Source: Mesorhizobium onobrychidis
Lineage (GTDB): Bacteria; Pseudomonadota; Alphaproteobacteria; Rhizobiales; Rhizobiaceae
Length of the DNA: 64,000 nt
Assembly: GCF_024707545.1 (NCBI RefSeq)
Contig: NZ_CP062229.1
Span: 3,453,501 to 3,517,500, forward strand
Direction of reading: 5' to 3'
Every line of letters begins with the position of its first letter. Position 1 is the stretch's first letter. Position numbers and translations under genes: made by a program. A model generated the notes under the pieces. It was not told the DNA's origin. It was given only the letters and a program-made list of their open reading frames with translations, and searched no databases. This document shows, piece after piece, positions 17,823 through 26,347 of the stretch.

Positions 17823-17849
17823 AAAGGCCGGGTCAGTCCCGGCCTTTTT
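17823..17849. terminator. bidirectional terminator between MFS and ATPase genes
   Basis: AAAGGCCGGG (17823-17832) pairs perfectly with CCCGGCCTTT (17838-17847), loop TCAGT, followed by T-run to 17849; A-run on the other side serves the opposite strand. The stop codon of the convergent ATPase gene (17833-17835) lies in the loop. Confidence 0.85.
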
Positions 17850-18414
17850 CATGTCCGGGCTCAAGCTGCAAGCCTGCCTCGGCGAAGACGACTCGCAGTC
17901 GCGCCTCGACCGGCGCCAAGGGCAATGGGACCAGCTCATAGCCCAATTCCGTGTAGATGCTGGTCAGCGCATGATAGGTGCGTTCGGCCTCGTCGAGGGT
18001 CTGCTTTCGTTCGCTGTCCTGCCGAAAAATCTCCGGCCATGGCGGTGCGATGAAGACATGACTGGCGTAGCGGAAGCGTTCGGCGGCATTTCTGACGTGG
18101 TCGGGCACCGGCAGGCCAGTGAGGCGCAGATAACCAAGAGTGTCCGGCACGCCGCGATCGAAGAAGACGGGCCCGTTCTGTTCGAGGGCGGTTCGATAGG
18201 AGCGCAGCTCCCAGGACAGCATCAGTTCGGCGAACTGCGCCGGATCGTGCCAGGGCAGGGCCGGCCCTCCTATCGCCAACTGATCGCGGATGATGTCGCG
18301 ACCGGCTTCGGGCGAGGTGGCAAGGCCGGCCGACCGCAAGGCTTCGATCAATGTGGTCTTGCCAGAACCCGGACCGCCGGTCAGCACGAAAAATCGATCG
18401 GAATCGTTTTGCAT
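17833..18414 (-). CDS. AAA-family ATPase/kinase (P-loop, AAA_28 type)
   Basis: 193-aa P-loop protein. Walker A is FFVLTGGPGSGKTTLIEAL near the start; a DRG motif at GPVFFDRGVPDTLGYL resembles the kinase LID/Asp region of NadR-like and AAA_28 proteins. These look like small-molecule kinases, but the substrate is unknown. The gene is single, convergent with the efflux gene. Upstream, 18415-18607 (about 190 bp) has nothing I can call before the 3' end of tmRNA. Confidence 0.75.
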   Translation of the reverse strand: MQNDSDRFFVLTGGPGSGKTTLIEALRSAGLATSPEAGRDIIRDQLAIGGPALPWHDPAQFAELMLSWELRSYRTALEQNGPVFFDRGVPDTLGYLRLTGLPVPDHVRNAAERFRYASHVFIAPPWPEIFRQDSERKQTLDEAERTYHALTSIYTELGYELVPLPLAPVEARLRVVFAEAGLQLEPGHEKGRD

Positions 18415-18607
18415 TTTTCAGTCCTTTCGGATGAATGCGTCCGCCCGCATCTGCCGGCAAGACAGCGTCGCGACGGAGCGCAGCCCAAGAAGCGCGGCCA
18501 GCAAGCCTGCTGCCGTCACAATATCGAGGGGAGATGGGGATCGGAGGGGGAAGTGGGAATCGAAGGGAAGAAGTGGAGGTTTCTGTTGCCAGGTACCTCC
18601 GAACCCC

Positions 18608-18905
18608 GCCTAGAAGTGCGAACCACTAGGGCTTGAATTGAAGCCATCGCACCGCTTACGCGGCGAGACGTGCTTCCGCATAGTTGTCGTTGGCAACTAT
18701 AAGTTTAGCCCGATAACGGTGGTACAATGCCGGGCAAAAGTACGATCTTTACACCTTCGTCGATCCTATTTCGCCCCCAGCAAAAGCCGCTCTTCGACAA
18801 AGCGGTTTTTGGTGGAGGCGCCGGGTACCGCCCCCGGGTCCGAACGGCTTATTTCATCGCCTGTTTATCGCCATAGTCGGTCAAGCCGACGAAACAGATA
18901 TAGGG
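18608..18905 (-). ncRNA. ssrA: transfer-messenger RNA, circularly permuted two-piece form
   Basis: On the complement the acceptor piece comes first: its 3' end is CGCCTCCACCA (18810-18820, CCA encoded), with a T-arm-like CCGGG/CCCGG stem just before. A hairpin spacer (18779-18809) follows. The coding piece then starts GGGGGCGAAATAGGATCGAC at 18778. GGGGGCG pairs with CGCCTCC to make the acceptor stem. The tag frame (18656-18694) reads ANDNYAEARLAA then TAA. This gene order is the permuted tmRNA known from alphaproteobacteria; the outer boundaries are approximate. Tagged proteins from stalled ribosomes go to ClpXP, helped by SspB. Confidence 0.93.
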
Positions 18906-19098
18906 ACCGATCGTGGAAAATGAAAGGCCTCAATGATGCTTTGTCGCTGCGTCAGACAGCCTCGCGAAGGCTTGACTTGTCAACGGTCTCAACCGAAGCT
19001 TTGCGGTGGTGAGGAGTTACCGACTTAGCGCACATCTTGCGGCAGCGCGCCACAACCCTCATCGACCGGATCCCGTGGCGCCGACGAGGGGAAATTTG

Positions 19099-19410
19099 AT
19101 GACCGATTATCTCGCAGACGTGAAGAAGTACGACGCAGCGGCAAGTGCCGACGCGGTCGCCAAGATCGTGAAGCATTTGGGCATTGCGCTCAGGAATCGG
19201 GATTCCTCGCTGGTGTCCTGCACGGACTCCAAGGAACTCGATCGCGTCAAGACCAACTGGGTTGCCAAAAAGCTCGGCATTGCCGACGGCAGCAAGGCGG
19301 ACGCGGCCATTGAAAAGACCTGCAAGGCGATGGAGGCCGACAACACCAAGATCCGCGTGACCTTCTATTACCTCGTCGCCAAGGATCTGGGTAAGCTCGC
19401 CAGCCTCTGA
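19099..19410 (+). CDS. DUF2853 family protein
   Basis: 103-aa soluble, helix-rich protein beginning MTDYLADVKKYDAAASADAV, matching the DUF2853 family. Function unknown. GAGGGG about 7 bp upstream supports the ATG at 19099; the longer frame from 19006 has no binding site and an unlikely leader. It is a single gene between tmRNA (divergent) and thyA. The 18906-19098 interval likely carries the tmRNA promoter, but I could not place its -10 box. Confidence 0.82.
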   Translation: MTDYLADVKKYDAAASADAVAKIVKHLGIALRNRDSSLVSCTDSKELDRVKTNWVAKKLGIADGSKADAAIEKTCKAMEADNTKIRVTFYYLVAKDLGKLASL

Positions 19411-19582
19411 CAATCGTCCTGCATCAGGCATCCTGCATCGGCGGAATGCTGGCGCGATTTCCGCGCCGGCCCACAATGTAGTCGCCTGTGGGAACATTAT
19501 GCACTTTGACATGTTCGGCCGGCAGCCAGTCGGTTATGATGGCCGGTAACCCGAATCGAGCCCCCGAATCGAGCAGAAGCCG

Positions 19583-20377
19583 ATGCGCCAGTATCTCGAC
19601 CTCTTAAAGCACGTGCTGGAAAACGGCGCCGATCGCGGCGACCGCACCGGCACCGGAACGCGCTCGGTGTTCGGTTATCAGATGCGCTTCGACCTTGCGC
19701 GCGGCTTTCCGGTCACCACCACCAAGAAGCTTCACCTGAAGTCGATCGTGCATGAACTTCTGTGGTTCCTGGCCGGCGATACCAACACTAGATATCTCAA
19801 CGCCCACGGCGTCTCGATCTGGGACGAATGGGCCGACGAGAATGGCGACCTCGGCCCGGTCTATGGCAAGCAATGGCGCTCCTGGCCGGACGGCCATGGC
19901 GGCACCATCGACCAGATTGCCAATCTCTTGAAGGAGATACGCAAGAATCCTAATTCCCGACGGCTGATCGTTTCGGCGTGGAACCCGGCCGAAGTGGAAG
20001 CCATGGCGCTGCCACCCTGTCACTGCCTGTTCCAGTTCTATGTCTCGGAGGGCAGGCTTTCCTGCCAGCTTTACCAGCGTTCCGCCGATATCTTTCTCGG
20101 CGTGCCGTTCAACATCGCTTCCTATGCGCTGCTCACTCTGATGGTGGCGCAGGTGACGGGGCTGAAACCCGGCGATTTCGTCCATACGCTGGGCGATGCG
20201 CATCTTTACGCGAACCATTTCGAACAAGCGCGCGAACAGTTGCGGCGCACGCCCAAGGCGCTGCCGACGCTATGGATCAATCCGGAGGTGAAGGACCTCT
20301 TGGCCTTCAGCTTTGAAGATTTCCGGCTGGAAAACTACCTCGCCGATGCGACGATCAAGGCGCCCATCGCGGTGTGA
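19583..20377 (+). CDS. thyA: thymidylate synthase
   Basis: 264 aa, the standard length. Converts dUMP to dTMP with methylenetetrahydrofolate. Visible motifs: the folate/phosphate site [18 protein letters not shown], the catalytic cysteine in [12 protein letters not shown] (about residue 146), and [20 protein letters not shown]. It pairs functionally with dihydrofolate reductase, encoded 5.3 kb downstream in the same direction. Essential for DNA synthesis unless thymidine is supplied. Confidence 0.97.
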   Translation: MRQYLDLLKHVLENGADRGDRTGTGTRSVFGYQMRFDLARGFPVTTTKKLHLKSIVHELLWFLAGDTNTRYLNAHGVSIWDEWADENGDLGPVYGKQWRSWPDGHGGTIDQIANLLKEIRKNPNSRRLIVSAWNPAEVEAMALPPCHCLFQFYVSEGRLSCQLYQRSADIFLGVPFNIASYALLTLMVAQVTGLKPGDFVHTLGDAHLYANHFEQAREQLRRTPKALPTLWINPEVKDLLAFSFEDFRLENYLADATIKAPIAV

Positions 20378-20602
20378 GCCGCAAACATCGGGCTTCTACT
20401 TTACCCTGTCTCGAAATTGCTCGGTGGCGGTGCTGGGTCGTCCGCCGCGAGTACCGTATCCGATGCTTTGATCCACGTCGGCCTGCAACGTTGCGCTGTA
20501 TGCACTGCTATTTATCGTGAGCGGTGGCGGCAACACGCAATGCCATTAGCGGGGCCATTGGCTGGGTCATTGTTCGGGCTGAGTCTGGCAAAAGCCGTTC
20601 CC

Positions 20603-20628
20603 TTGTTATATTCAGATGGATATATCGA
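20603..20628 (+). promoter_or_regulatory. candidate Mo-box upstream of modA
   Basis: TTGTTATAT at 20603-20611 and ATATATCGA at 20620-20628 form an imperfect inverted repeat with an 8-bp centre, similar to molybdate-responsive ModE sites (TATAT half-sites next to CG). The site lies about 50 bp before modA. A second, similar site precedes the ModE-like gene. The rest of 20378-20602 shows nothing I can call. Confidence 0.55.
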
Positions 20629-20675
20629 TTGGCGGGCTCGCGCCGATCGGATTTTTTCAAGCCCCAGGAGAGTTC

Positions 20676-21473
20676 ATGCCGGTGCGCAAGGGTCTCGGAT
20701 TGAAGGCACCCGCCATTGGCGGTCTCGCAGCGATGTTGATCGCCGCCATGCCGATTGCCCATGCGGATGACAGACTGATCGTCTTCGCCGCGGCAAGCAT
20801 GAAGAACGCACTGGATGCCGTGAACACCGCCTGCGAGGCCGATGTCGGCGAGGCGGCGATCATTTCCTATGCGGCAAGCTCTGCATTGGCCAAGCAGATC
20901 GAGGGCGGCGCGCCAGCCGATGTCTTCATCTCAGCCGACCTCGACTGGATGAAATATCTGTCCGACAAGAAGCTGACCAAGCCGGATACCGAAGTGAAGT
21001 TGCTCGGCAACCAGATCGTGCTGGTGGCGCCGAAGGATTCGTCGGTCGAAACCAGGATCGAAAAGGGTTTTGATCTTGCTGGGCTGATCGGCGACGGCAG
21101 GCTTGCGATGGGCGATTTCAAAGCGGTGCCGGCCGGCAAATATGGCAAGGCCGCACTTGAATCGCTCGGCGTCTGGTCCTCGATCGAAGGCAAGGTGGCA
21201 CAGGCCGAGAACGTGCGCGCAGCGCTCAAGCTGGTTTCATCAGGCGAAGCAGCGCTCGGCATCGTCTATGCCACCGACGCGCACGCCGAGCCCGGCGTCA
21301 AAGTGATCGGCGCCTTCCCGGAGGATTCGCACCCGTCGATCGTCTACCCGGTTGCCCAGATGGCGGATTCCAAGGACAAGGATGCGCCGGCATTCCTGGA
21401 ATGCCTGCAATCCGCCAAGGCAGGCGAGGTCTTCAAGGCGCAAGGTTTTACGGTCCTCACGCCGAGCAACTGA
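20676..21473 (+). CDS. modA: molybdate ABC transporter, periplasmic binding protein
   Basis: 265 aa with a Sec signal peptide (GLGLKAPAIGGLAAMLIAAM...AHA, cut before DDRLIVF). The ModA fold is shown by VFAAASMKNALDAV, ISYAASSALAKQIEGGAPADVFISAD (oxyanion-binding Ser residues) and GNQIVLVAPKDS. The ATG at 20676 has AGGAG 5 bp upstream; an upstream ATG at 20616 lies inside the Mo-box and is not used. First gene of modABC, with 13 bp before modB. Confidence 0.95.
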   Translation: MPVRKGLGLKAPAIGGLAAMLIAAMPIAHADDRLIVFAAASMKNALDAVNTACEADVGEAAIISYAASSALAKQIEGGAPADVFISADLDWMKYLSDKKLTKPDTEVKLLGNQIVLVAPKDSSVETRIEKGFDLAGLIGDGRLAMGDFKAVPAGKYGKAALESLGVWSSIEGKVAQAENVRAALKLVSSGEAALGIVYATDAHAEPGVKVIGAFPEDSHPSIVYPVAQMADSKDKDAPAFLECLQSAKAGEVFKAQGFTVLTPSN

Positions 21474-21486
21474 GGCACACCAAAAG

Positions 21487-22191
21487 ATGAATTGGTTGCT
21501 GGACCTCACTCCCGACGAATGGAATGCGGTCCGGCTGTCCGTCAAGGTGGCGACGGTGGCGATGATCGCCAGCCTGCCGCCCGGCATATTGATCGCGCTT
21601 GTGCTTGCCCGTGGCCAATTCTGGGGCAAGACGCTGCTCAACGGGCTGGTGCATCTGCCGTTGATCCTGCCGCCGGTGGTTATCGGCTATCTGCTGCTGC
21701 TCTCCTTCGGCAGGCGCGGCCCGGCCGGGGCCTTTCTGGCCGAGCATTTCGGCATTGTCTTTTCCTTTCGCTGGACGGGTGCCGCACTGGCCTGCGCTGT
21801 CATGGGCTTTCCCCTGATGGTGCGGGCGATCCGGCTGTCGATCGAGGCGGTCGATCGCAGAATCGAGGCGGCGGCCGGGACGCTTGGCGCCAATCCGCTG
21901 TGGGTGTTCGGGACGATCACGCTGCCGCTGATCCTGCCCGGCCTGATTACCGGCGCGATCTTGTCTTTCGCCAAGGCGATGGGCGAATTCGGCGCAACCA
22001 TCACCTTCGTTTCCAACATCCCAAACGAGACGCAGACGCTGCCGTCGGCGATCTATACGTTCACGCAGGTGCCGGGCGGCGATGCCGGCGCGCTCAGGCT
22101 GACGCTGATCTCGATCGTCATCTCGATGGCAGCACTTATCGCGTCGGAGGTGTTGGCGCGGCGTGTCGGCAAGCGGATGGATATCGAATGA
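21487..22191 (+). CDS. modB: molybdate ABC transporter, permease
   Basis: 234-aa inner-membrane protein with five or six helices and the ABC-permease EAA loop (EAAAGTLGANPLWVFGTITL...G). Residues GEFGATITFVSNIPNETQT match the ModB family closely. Its stop overlaps the modC start by 4 bp (ATGA), so translation is coupled. Confidence 0.95.
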   Translation: MNWLLDLTPDEWNAVRLSVKVATVAMIASLPPGILIALVLARGQFWGKTLLNGLVHLPLILPPVVIGYLLLLSFGRRGPAGAFLAEHFGIVFSFRWTGAALACAVMGFPLMVRAIRLSIEAVDRRIEAAAGTLGANPLWVFGTITLPLILPGLITGAILSFAKAMGEFGATITFVSNIPNETQTLPSAIYTFTQVPGGDAGALRLTLISIVISMAALIASEVLARRVGKRMDIE

Positions 22192-23300
22192 CGGTCGTGG
22201 TCGACATCAGCCATCGGCTTGGCGATTTCGAGGTCGACGCCCGCTTTGAGAGCGCCGGGCGGCTGACCGCGCTGTTCGGCCCCTCGGGCTCTGGCAAGAC
22301 GACGCTGATCAACATGATTGCAGGCCTGATCCGGCCCGACAAGGGGCGGATCGAGGCCGACGGCCGCGTGCTGGTCGATACGGGTGCGGGCCTGCTCGTG
22401 CCGAAGCACAAGCGCCGCATCGGCATGGTGTTCCAGGATGCGCGGCTGTTTCCGCATATGAGCGTGGCCAGCAATCTGCGCTACGGCCGCTGGTTCACGC
22501 CGACGGCGGAACGCTATGCGGACATGAATGCGGTGGTCGACCTGCTCGGCATCGGTCCTTTGCTCGACCGGCGGCCGGCAAAGCTTTCCGGCGGCGAGAA
22601 ACAGCGTGTGGCGATCGGCCGGGCGCTGCTCGCCAGCCCGAAATTGCTGCTGATGGACGAGCCGCTGGCTTCGCTCGACGAGGCCCGCAAGGCAGAAATC
22701 CTGCCTTACATCGAGCGGCTGCGCGACGAGACGAGAATCCCGATCGTCTATGTCAGCCATTCGATCTCGGAGGTGGCGCGGCTGGCAAGCGACGTGGTGG
22801 TCCTGGCGCAAGGCAAAGTCGCCGCCTGCGGCCCGACCGGGGCGATCATGCAGCGGCTCGACCTGTTGCCGGCGGAAGAGCGCGGCGAGGGCGGCGCGGT
22901 GCTGGATACCGCGGTGCTGCGCCACGATGAAGTCTTTGGCATGACCGTGCTTGGCTCGGCGGCGGGCGAGATCCGCGTGCCGCTTCTGGCAACTCCGGTC
23001 GGCGCGCCGGTGCGCATCCGTATCCGTGCCCGCGATGTGATGATCGCCACCGAACAGCCGACGGGCCTCAGCGCGCTCAACATCTTGCCGGGCACGATCG
23101 TGGCGATAGAGCCGGGCGAGGGGCCTGCGGTCGAGATCGGCATCGACTGCCATGGCGCAACCGTGCTTGCCCGGATCACCGAGCAATCCCGACAGACGCT
23201 GAAACTTCGGCTCGGTCGAGAGGTCTACGCGGTGGTCAAGACGGTAAGCTTCGACCGAGCGAACACGAGCGCCGGCTTGCCTGTCGAGGCGGATGGATGA
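22188..23300 (+). CDS. modC: molybdate ABC transporter, ATP-binding protein
   Basis: 370 aa. Walker A GPSGSGKTT, Q-loop MVFQDARLFPHMSV, signature LSGGEKQRVAIGRALL, Walker B LLLMDEPLASLD, and switch His in VSHSISEV are all present. The C-terminal third carries a TOBE/Mop molybdate-binding domain (LNILPGTIVAIEPGEG to the end), allowing feedback by substrate. Start is the ATG overlapping the modB stop. Confidence 0.96.
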   Translation: MTVVVDISHRLGDFEVDARFESAGRLTALFGPSGSGKTTLINMIAGLIRPDKGRIEADGRVLVDTGAGLLVPKHKRRIGMVFQDARLFPHMSVASNLRYGRWFTPTAERYADMNAVVDLLGIGPLLDRRPAKLSGGEKQRVAIGRALLASPKLLLMDEPLASLDEARKAEILPYIERLRDETRIPIVYVSHSISEVARLASDVVVLAQGKVAACGPTGAIMQRLDLLPAEERGEGGAVLDTAVLRHDEVFGMTVLGSAAGEIRVPLLATPVGAPVRIRIRARDVMIATEQPTGLSALNILPGTIVAIEPGEGPAVEIGIDCHGATVLARITEQSRQTLKLRLGREVYAVVKTVSFDRANTSAGLPVEADG

Positions 23301-23314
23301 CCGGCGGATGATGT

Positions 23315-23337
23315 CGCTATATCATTTTGGAATAGCG
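23315..23337 (+). promoter_or_regulatory. candidate Mo-box upstream of the ModE-like gene
   Basis: CGCTATAT (23315-23322), 8-bp centre, AATAGCG (23331-23337), continuing to GATATCGC. The CGCTAT/ATAGCG arms are a perfect inverted repeat and match the half-site of known ModE boxes. It lies 15 bp after modC and about 50 bp before the regulator gene, so it may give the regulator its own molybdate-controlled promoter. Confidence 0.55.
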
Positions 23338-23388
23338 ATATCGCTGGAGAGCTTCTAGGATGGATGGGGCGTGACTGCGGAGGAGCAA

Positions 23389-23730
23389 ATGCCGTCGCTG
23401 AGCTTGCGGATAAACCTCGATCCGGACGGCCGCATCGGACCGGGCAAGATCGAGCTTCTGGAGCAGATCGCCGCATTCGGCTCGATCTCGGCCGCGGCGC
23501 GCGGCATGGAAATGTCCTACAAACACGCCTGGGATCTCGTCGAGGACATGAACCGGGTGTTCGGCAAGCCGCTGGTCGCGGCGCAGACCGGCGGGAAAAA
23601 GGGCGGCGGCGCCCAGTTGACGCCGGTGGGGCTTGCGGTGGTCAGCCGCTTTCGCGCCATAGAACGGGCCGCCGCTTCCGCCGCCGCGACGCATATGGAA
23701 GCATTACAGGCGGAGATCGATGCTGGGTGA
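23389..23730 (+). CDS. ModE-like regulator consisting of the DNA-binding domain only
   Basis: 113 aa. A winged helix-turn-helix of the ModE/LysR type (LLEQIAAFGSISAAARGMEM, YKHAWDLVEDMNR) with GGKKGGGAQLTPVGLAVVSRFR in the wing, matching ModE N-terminal domains. The two C-terminal molybdate-binding (TOBE/MOP) domains of E. coli ModE are missing, so how it senses molybdate is unclear. The ATG at 23389 follows GGAGGAG closely; a GTG at 23371 would add 6 residues. Downstream of modABC, same strand. Confidence 0.85.
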   Translation: MPSLSLRINLDPDGRIGPGKIELLEQIAAFGSISAAARGMEMSYKHAWDLVEDMNRVFGKPLVAAQTGGKKGGGAQLTPVGLAVVSRFRAIERAAASAAATHMEALQAEIDAG

Positions 23731-23763
23731 AGTTGGTGGAATCTGTTTCGGCCGAGCCTACCC

Positions 23764-24540
23764 CTATTCCTCTTCCGGTTCGCCGGGCTTGCGCAGCAGA
23801 TAAGTGTCCATGATCCAGCCCTTTTTCCGGCGGGCTTCCTCGCGGGTCTTCACGATCTCGTCGCCGACATCGCCAAGGCGGCCGGAAATGAGGATCTCGT
23901 CGGGCGTGCCGAGATAGGCGCCCCAGTGGATGACGAGGTCGTTGTCGTCCAGCGTGTTGAAGGCGCATTTGCCGTCCAGCATGACGACGGTGCTGCCGGC
24001 ATTGTCGGGCAAACCTTCCTCGGTGAGCCGGCGGCCGGTGGTGATCTGAACCGCATCGCCGATGCGGTTCAGCGCCATCTTGTGGCTGGCCGCTAGCGCC
24101 TGGACAGCAGTGATGCCGGGGATCACCTCGAGGTCGAACTCGACATTGCCTCTCATGCGCACACGCTCCAGGATACGCAGCGCGCTGTCGTAAAGCGAAG
24201 GATCGCCCCAGATCAGGAAGGCGCCGCAGCCATCTTGCGAGAGCTCGTCGCGGATCAGGTCTTCATAGATCGCGGCGATCGCCTCGTGCCAGTCATCGAC
24301 GGTCGAGCGGTATGAGGGCGCCGGCTCTGCCCGCACCGGCACGTAGAATTCGACGCGGCGCGAGATCGGATTGGTGACGAAGCGGTCGCAGATCCGGCGG
24401 CGCAGTTCTGCAAGATCGTTCTTCTTCGCGCCCTTGTCGGGAATGAACAACACGTCGGCGCGGTTCAAGCCGCCGATGGCCTGCACGGTCATGTGGTCGG
24501 GATTGCCGGCGCCGATGCCGATGACGAGAAGCTTGCGCAT
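23764..24540 (-). CDS. cobF: precorrin-6A synthase (deacetylating)
   Basis: 258-aa SAM-dependent methyltransferase of the aerobic cobalamin pathway; it methylates C1 of precorrin-5 and releases the acetyl group. The start MRKLLVIGIGAGNPDHMTVQ is the tetrapyrrole methylase glycine motif; LIWGDPSLYDSALRI and VIPGITAVQALAASHKMALN are the conserved SAM-binding regions. CAGGAG lies 7 bp before the ATG at 24540. No other cob gene is in the window, so this gene is separated from the main cob cluster. It is convergent with the ModE-like gene. Confidence 0.93.
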   Translation of the reverse strand: MRKLLVIGIGAGNPDHMTVQAIGGLNRADVLFIPDKGAKKNDLAELRRRICDRFVTNPISRRVEFYVPVRAEPAPSYRSTVDDWHEAIAAIYEDLIRDELSQDGCGAFLIWGDPSLYDSALRILERVRMRGNVEFDLEVIPGITAVQALAASHKMALNRIGDAVQITTGRRLTEEGLPDNAGSTVVMLDGKCAFNTLDDNDLVIHWGAYLGTPDEILISGRLGDVGDEIVKTREEARRKKGWIMDTYLLRKPGEPEEE

Positions 24541-24673
24541 GGGCGAACTCCTGCCTGATCGGAACGTCGCTGTCCAGACACGCCTGGCACGCGCCGACGA
24601 GTGCACGGAAGGGCTTTGAAACTCCACATTGAAACGGCTAGAGTCATACCGGCATTTCGCCAAAGGAGCTTCC

Positions 24674-25687
24674 ATGTTCCGTTATGTTTTGACCGCCGCG
24701 CTGGCGCTCTCGGCCACGCCCGTATTCGCCAATGATTCGATCGCCGAATTGGGAACGGGCGGCCTGATCCTGTCGCGCAGCGACGCGGTCGCCATGGAGA
24801 GTGAGGACCTCTACATCTCGCCGGAAAAAGTGACGGTCGATTATGTCTTCCGCAACAACACCGACAAGGATGTCGACGCGATCGTCGCCTTTCCGATGCC
24901 CGACATCGAAGGCGATCCCAACGAGATGCCGGCGATCCCCGACGGCCAGAACGACAATTTCCTCGGCTTCGAGGTGACGATCGACGGTGTGGCGGCAAAA
25001 CCGCAACTCGAGCAGAAAGCGTTTGCATTCGGCATCGACATCAGCGCCGATTTGAAGGCGCAAAACGTGCCACTCTACCCGTTCGGCGACGCGGCCAGGG
25101 CGGCATTGGCAAAGCTGCCGCAAGCGGTTGCCGACGACTGGATCGATCGCGGCCTCATCATCGAGGACACCACCGACGACGGTTCAGGCATGAAGACCGT
25201 CTATGTGCCGTTCTGGCAATTGCGCTCGACCTACTGGTGGCGCTCGACCTTTCCAGCCAACAGCGCAGTCCACGTCGCCCACCGCTACAGGCCGAGCGTC
25301 GGCGGCACGTCCTCGGTCAGCTTCTTCTATGACGGCCAGTTCCAGGGCCAATACGCCGCCTACAAGACCCGCTACTGCATGGACGGCACGTTCGAGAACG
25401 CGATCCGCAAGGCAGCGAAGGGCAACCCCGACGGCACTCCGAGATATTTCGAAAACCGCATCGCCTATGTGCTGACCACTGGCGGCAACTGGGCGACGGG
25501 CTCCATCGGTAAGTTCAAGCTGACTGTCGATAAGGGCGATCCGAAGAACCTGGTCTCGTTCTGTGGCGAAAACGTCAGGAAAGTCGGCCCGACGCGTTTC
25601 GAGATGACGGCAGAAAATTTCTACCCTGAGCACGACATCGACATATTGCTGCTGGCGCCTTCGGGCGATGGCGGGAGCGGCGGCTGA
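24674..25687 (+). CDS. DUF4424 domain protein, exported
   Basis: 337 aa. A Sec signal peptide (MFRYVLTAALALSATPVFA) precedes NDSIAELGTGGLILSRSDAV, the conserved start of DUF4424 proteins. The mature protein is probably periplasmic and beta-rich. Its cysteines (TRYCMDG, VSFCGEN) may pair. Function unknown. AAGGAG precedes the ATG at 24674. The stop overlaps the folA start by 1 bp (TGATG), so the two genes are translationally coupled. Confidence 0.85.
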   Translation: MFRYVLTAALALSATPVFANDSIAELGTGGLILSRSDAVAMESEDLYISPEKVTVDYVFRNNTDKDVDAIVAFPMPDIEGDPNEMPAIPDGQNDNFLGFEVTIDGVAAKPQLEQKAFAFGIDISADLKAQNVPLYPFGDAARAALAKLPQAVADDWIDRGLIIEDTTDDGSGMKTVYVPFWQLRSTYWWRSTFPANSAVHVAHRYRPSVGGTSSVSFFYDGQFQGQYAAYKTRYCMDGTFENAIRKAAKGNPDGTPRYFENRIAYVLTTGGNWATGSIGKFKLTVDKGDPKNLVSFCGENVRKVGPTRFEMTAENFYPEHDIDILLLAPSGDGGSGG

Positions 25688-26205
25688 TGGACGTCGCGAT
25701 CTATGTCGCCATCGCCGAAAACGGCGTGATCGGGCGCGATGGCGGCTTGCCGTGGCGGCTTTCCAGCGATCTCAAGCGGTTCAAGGCCGACACGATGGGC
25801 AAACCTATCATCATGGGTCGCAAGACCTATGAAGGCATCGGCCGGCCTCTGCCTGGCAGGCTCAACATCGTGGTGACCCGCGACAAGGCCTGGCGCGCCG
25901 AGGGCGTCGAAATCGTGCATTCGCTCGACGAGGCGATCAGTCTGGCGAAGGTGCGCGGGCGCTGCATGGCCGGCGCCGACGAAATCTGCGTCATCGGCGG
26001 CGGTGAGATCTATGCCCAGGCGCTGCCGCTGGCCGACCGCTTGCATGTCACCCATATCCTTGCCGCGGTCGACGGCGACGCGCATTTCCCGCCAATCAAC
26101 CCGGATTTGTGGCACATTGTTCGCTCGCAGGACGTTCCGGCCGGTGAAAAGGACAGTCATGCGACACGCTATTCGGTTTACGAGCGACGCCGCGACGTGC
26201 ATTGA
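25687..26205 (+). CDS. folA: dihydrofolate reductase
   Basis: 172 aa. Regenerates tetrahydrofolate from dihydrofolate with NADPH; the partner of ThyA. Conserved motifs: AENGVIGRDGGLPWRLSSDLKRFK (substrate site, with D in LPWRLSSDL), GRKTYEGIGRPLPGR (NADPH site) and VIGGGEIYAQALPLADRLHVTHI. It overlaps the DUF4424 stop and is followed by hflK after 142 bp. Confidence 0.95.
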   Translation: MDVAIYVAIAENGVIGRDGGLPWRLSSDLKRFKADTMGKPIIMGRKTYEGIGRPLPGRLNIVVTRDKAWRAEGVEIVHSLDEAISLAKVRGRCMAGADEICVIGGGEIYAQALPLADRLHVTHILAAVDGDAHFPPINPDLWHIVRSQDVPAGEKDSHATRYSVYERRRDVH

Positions 26206-26347
26206 GAGGCGATAAAGGATCGCGACGGTCCAAAACGGACGGTGACGACGACCGATCGCGTTGAAAGCGTGCCGTCGCATCCCTATAGAAGAACAACACT
26301 GGATTTTGCGTCGTCAGACCGGCGCGTGGGGGAGCGAAAGGACATTC

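Noticed and set aside
18638..19012. 124-codon plus-strand frame with a PGTAPGSE motif
   Set aside because: It is the complement of the tmRNA gene; the motif comes from the acceptor arm.
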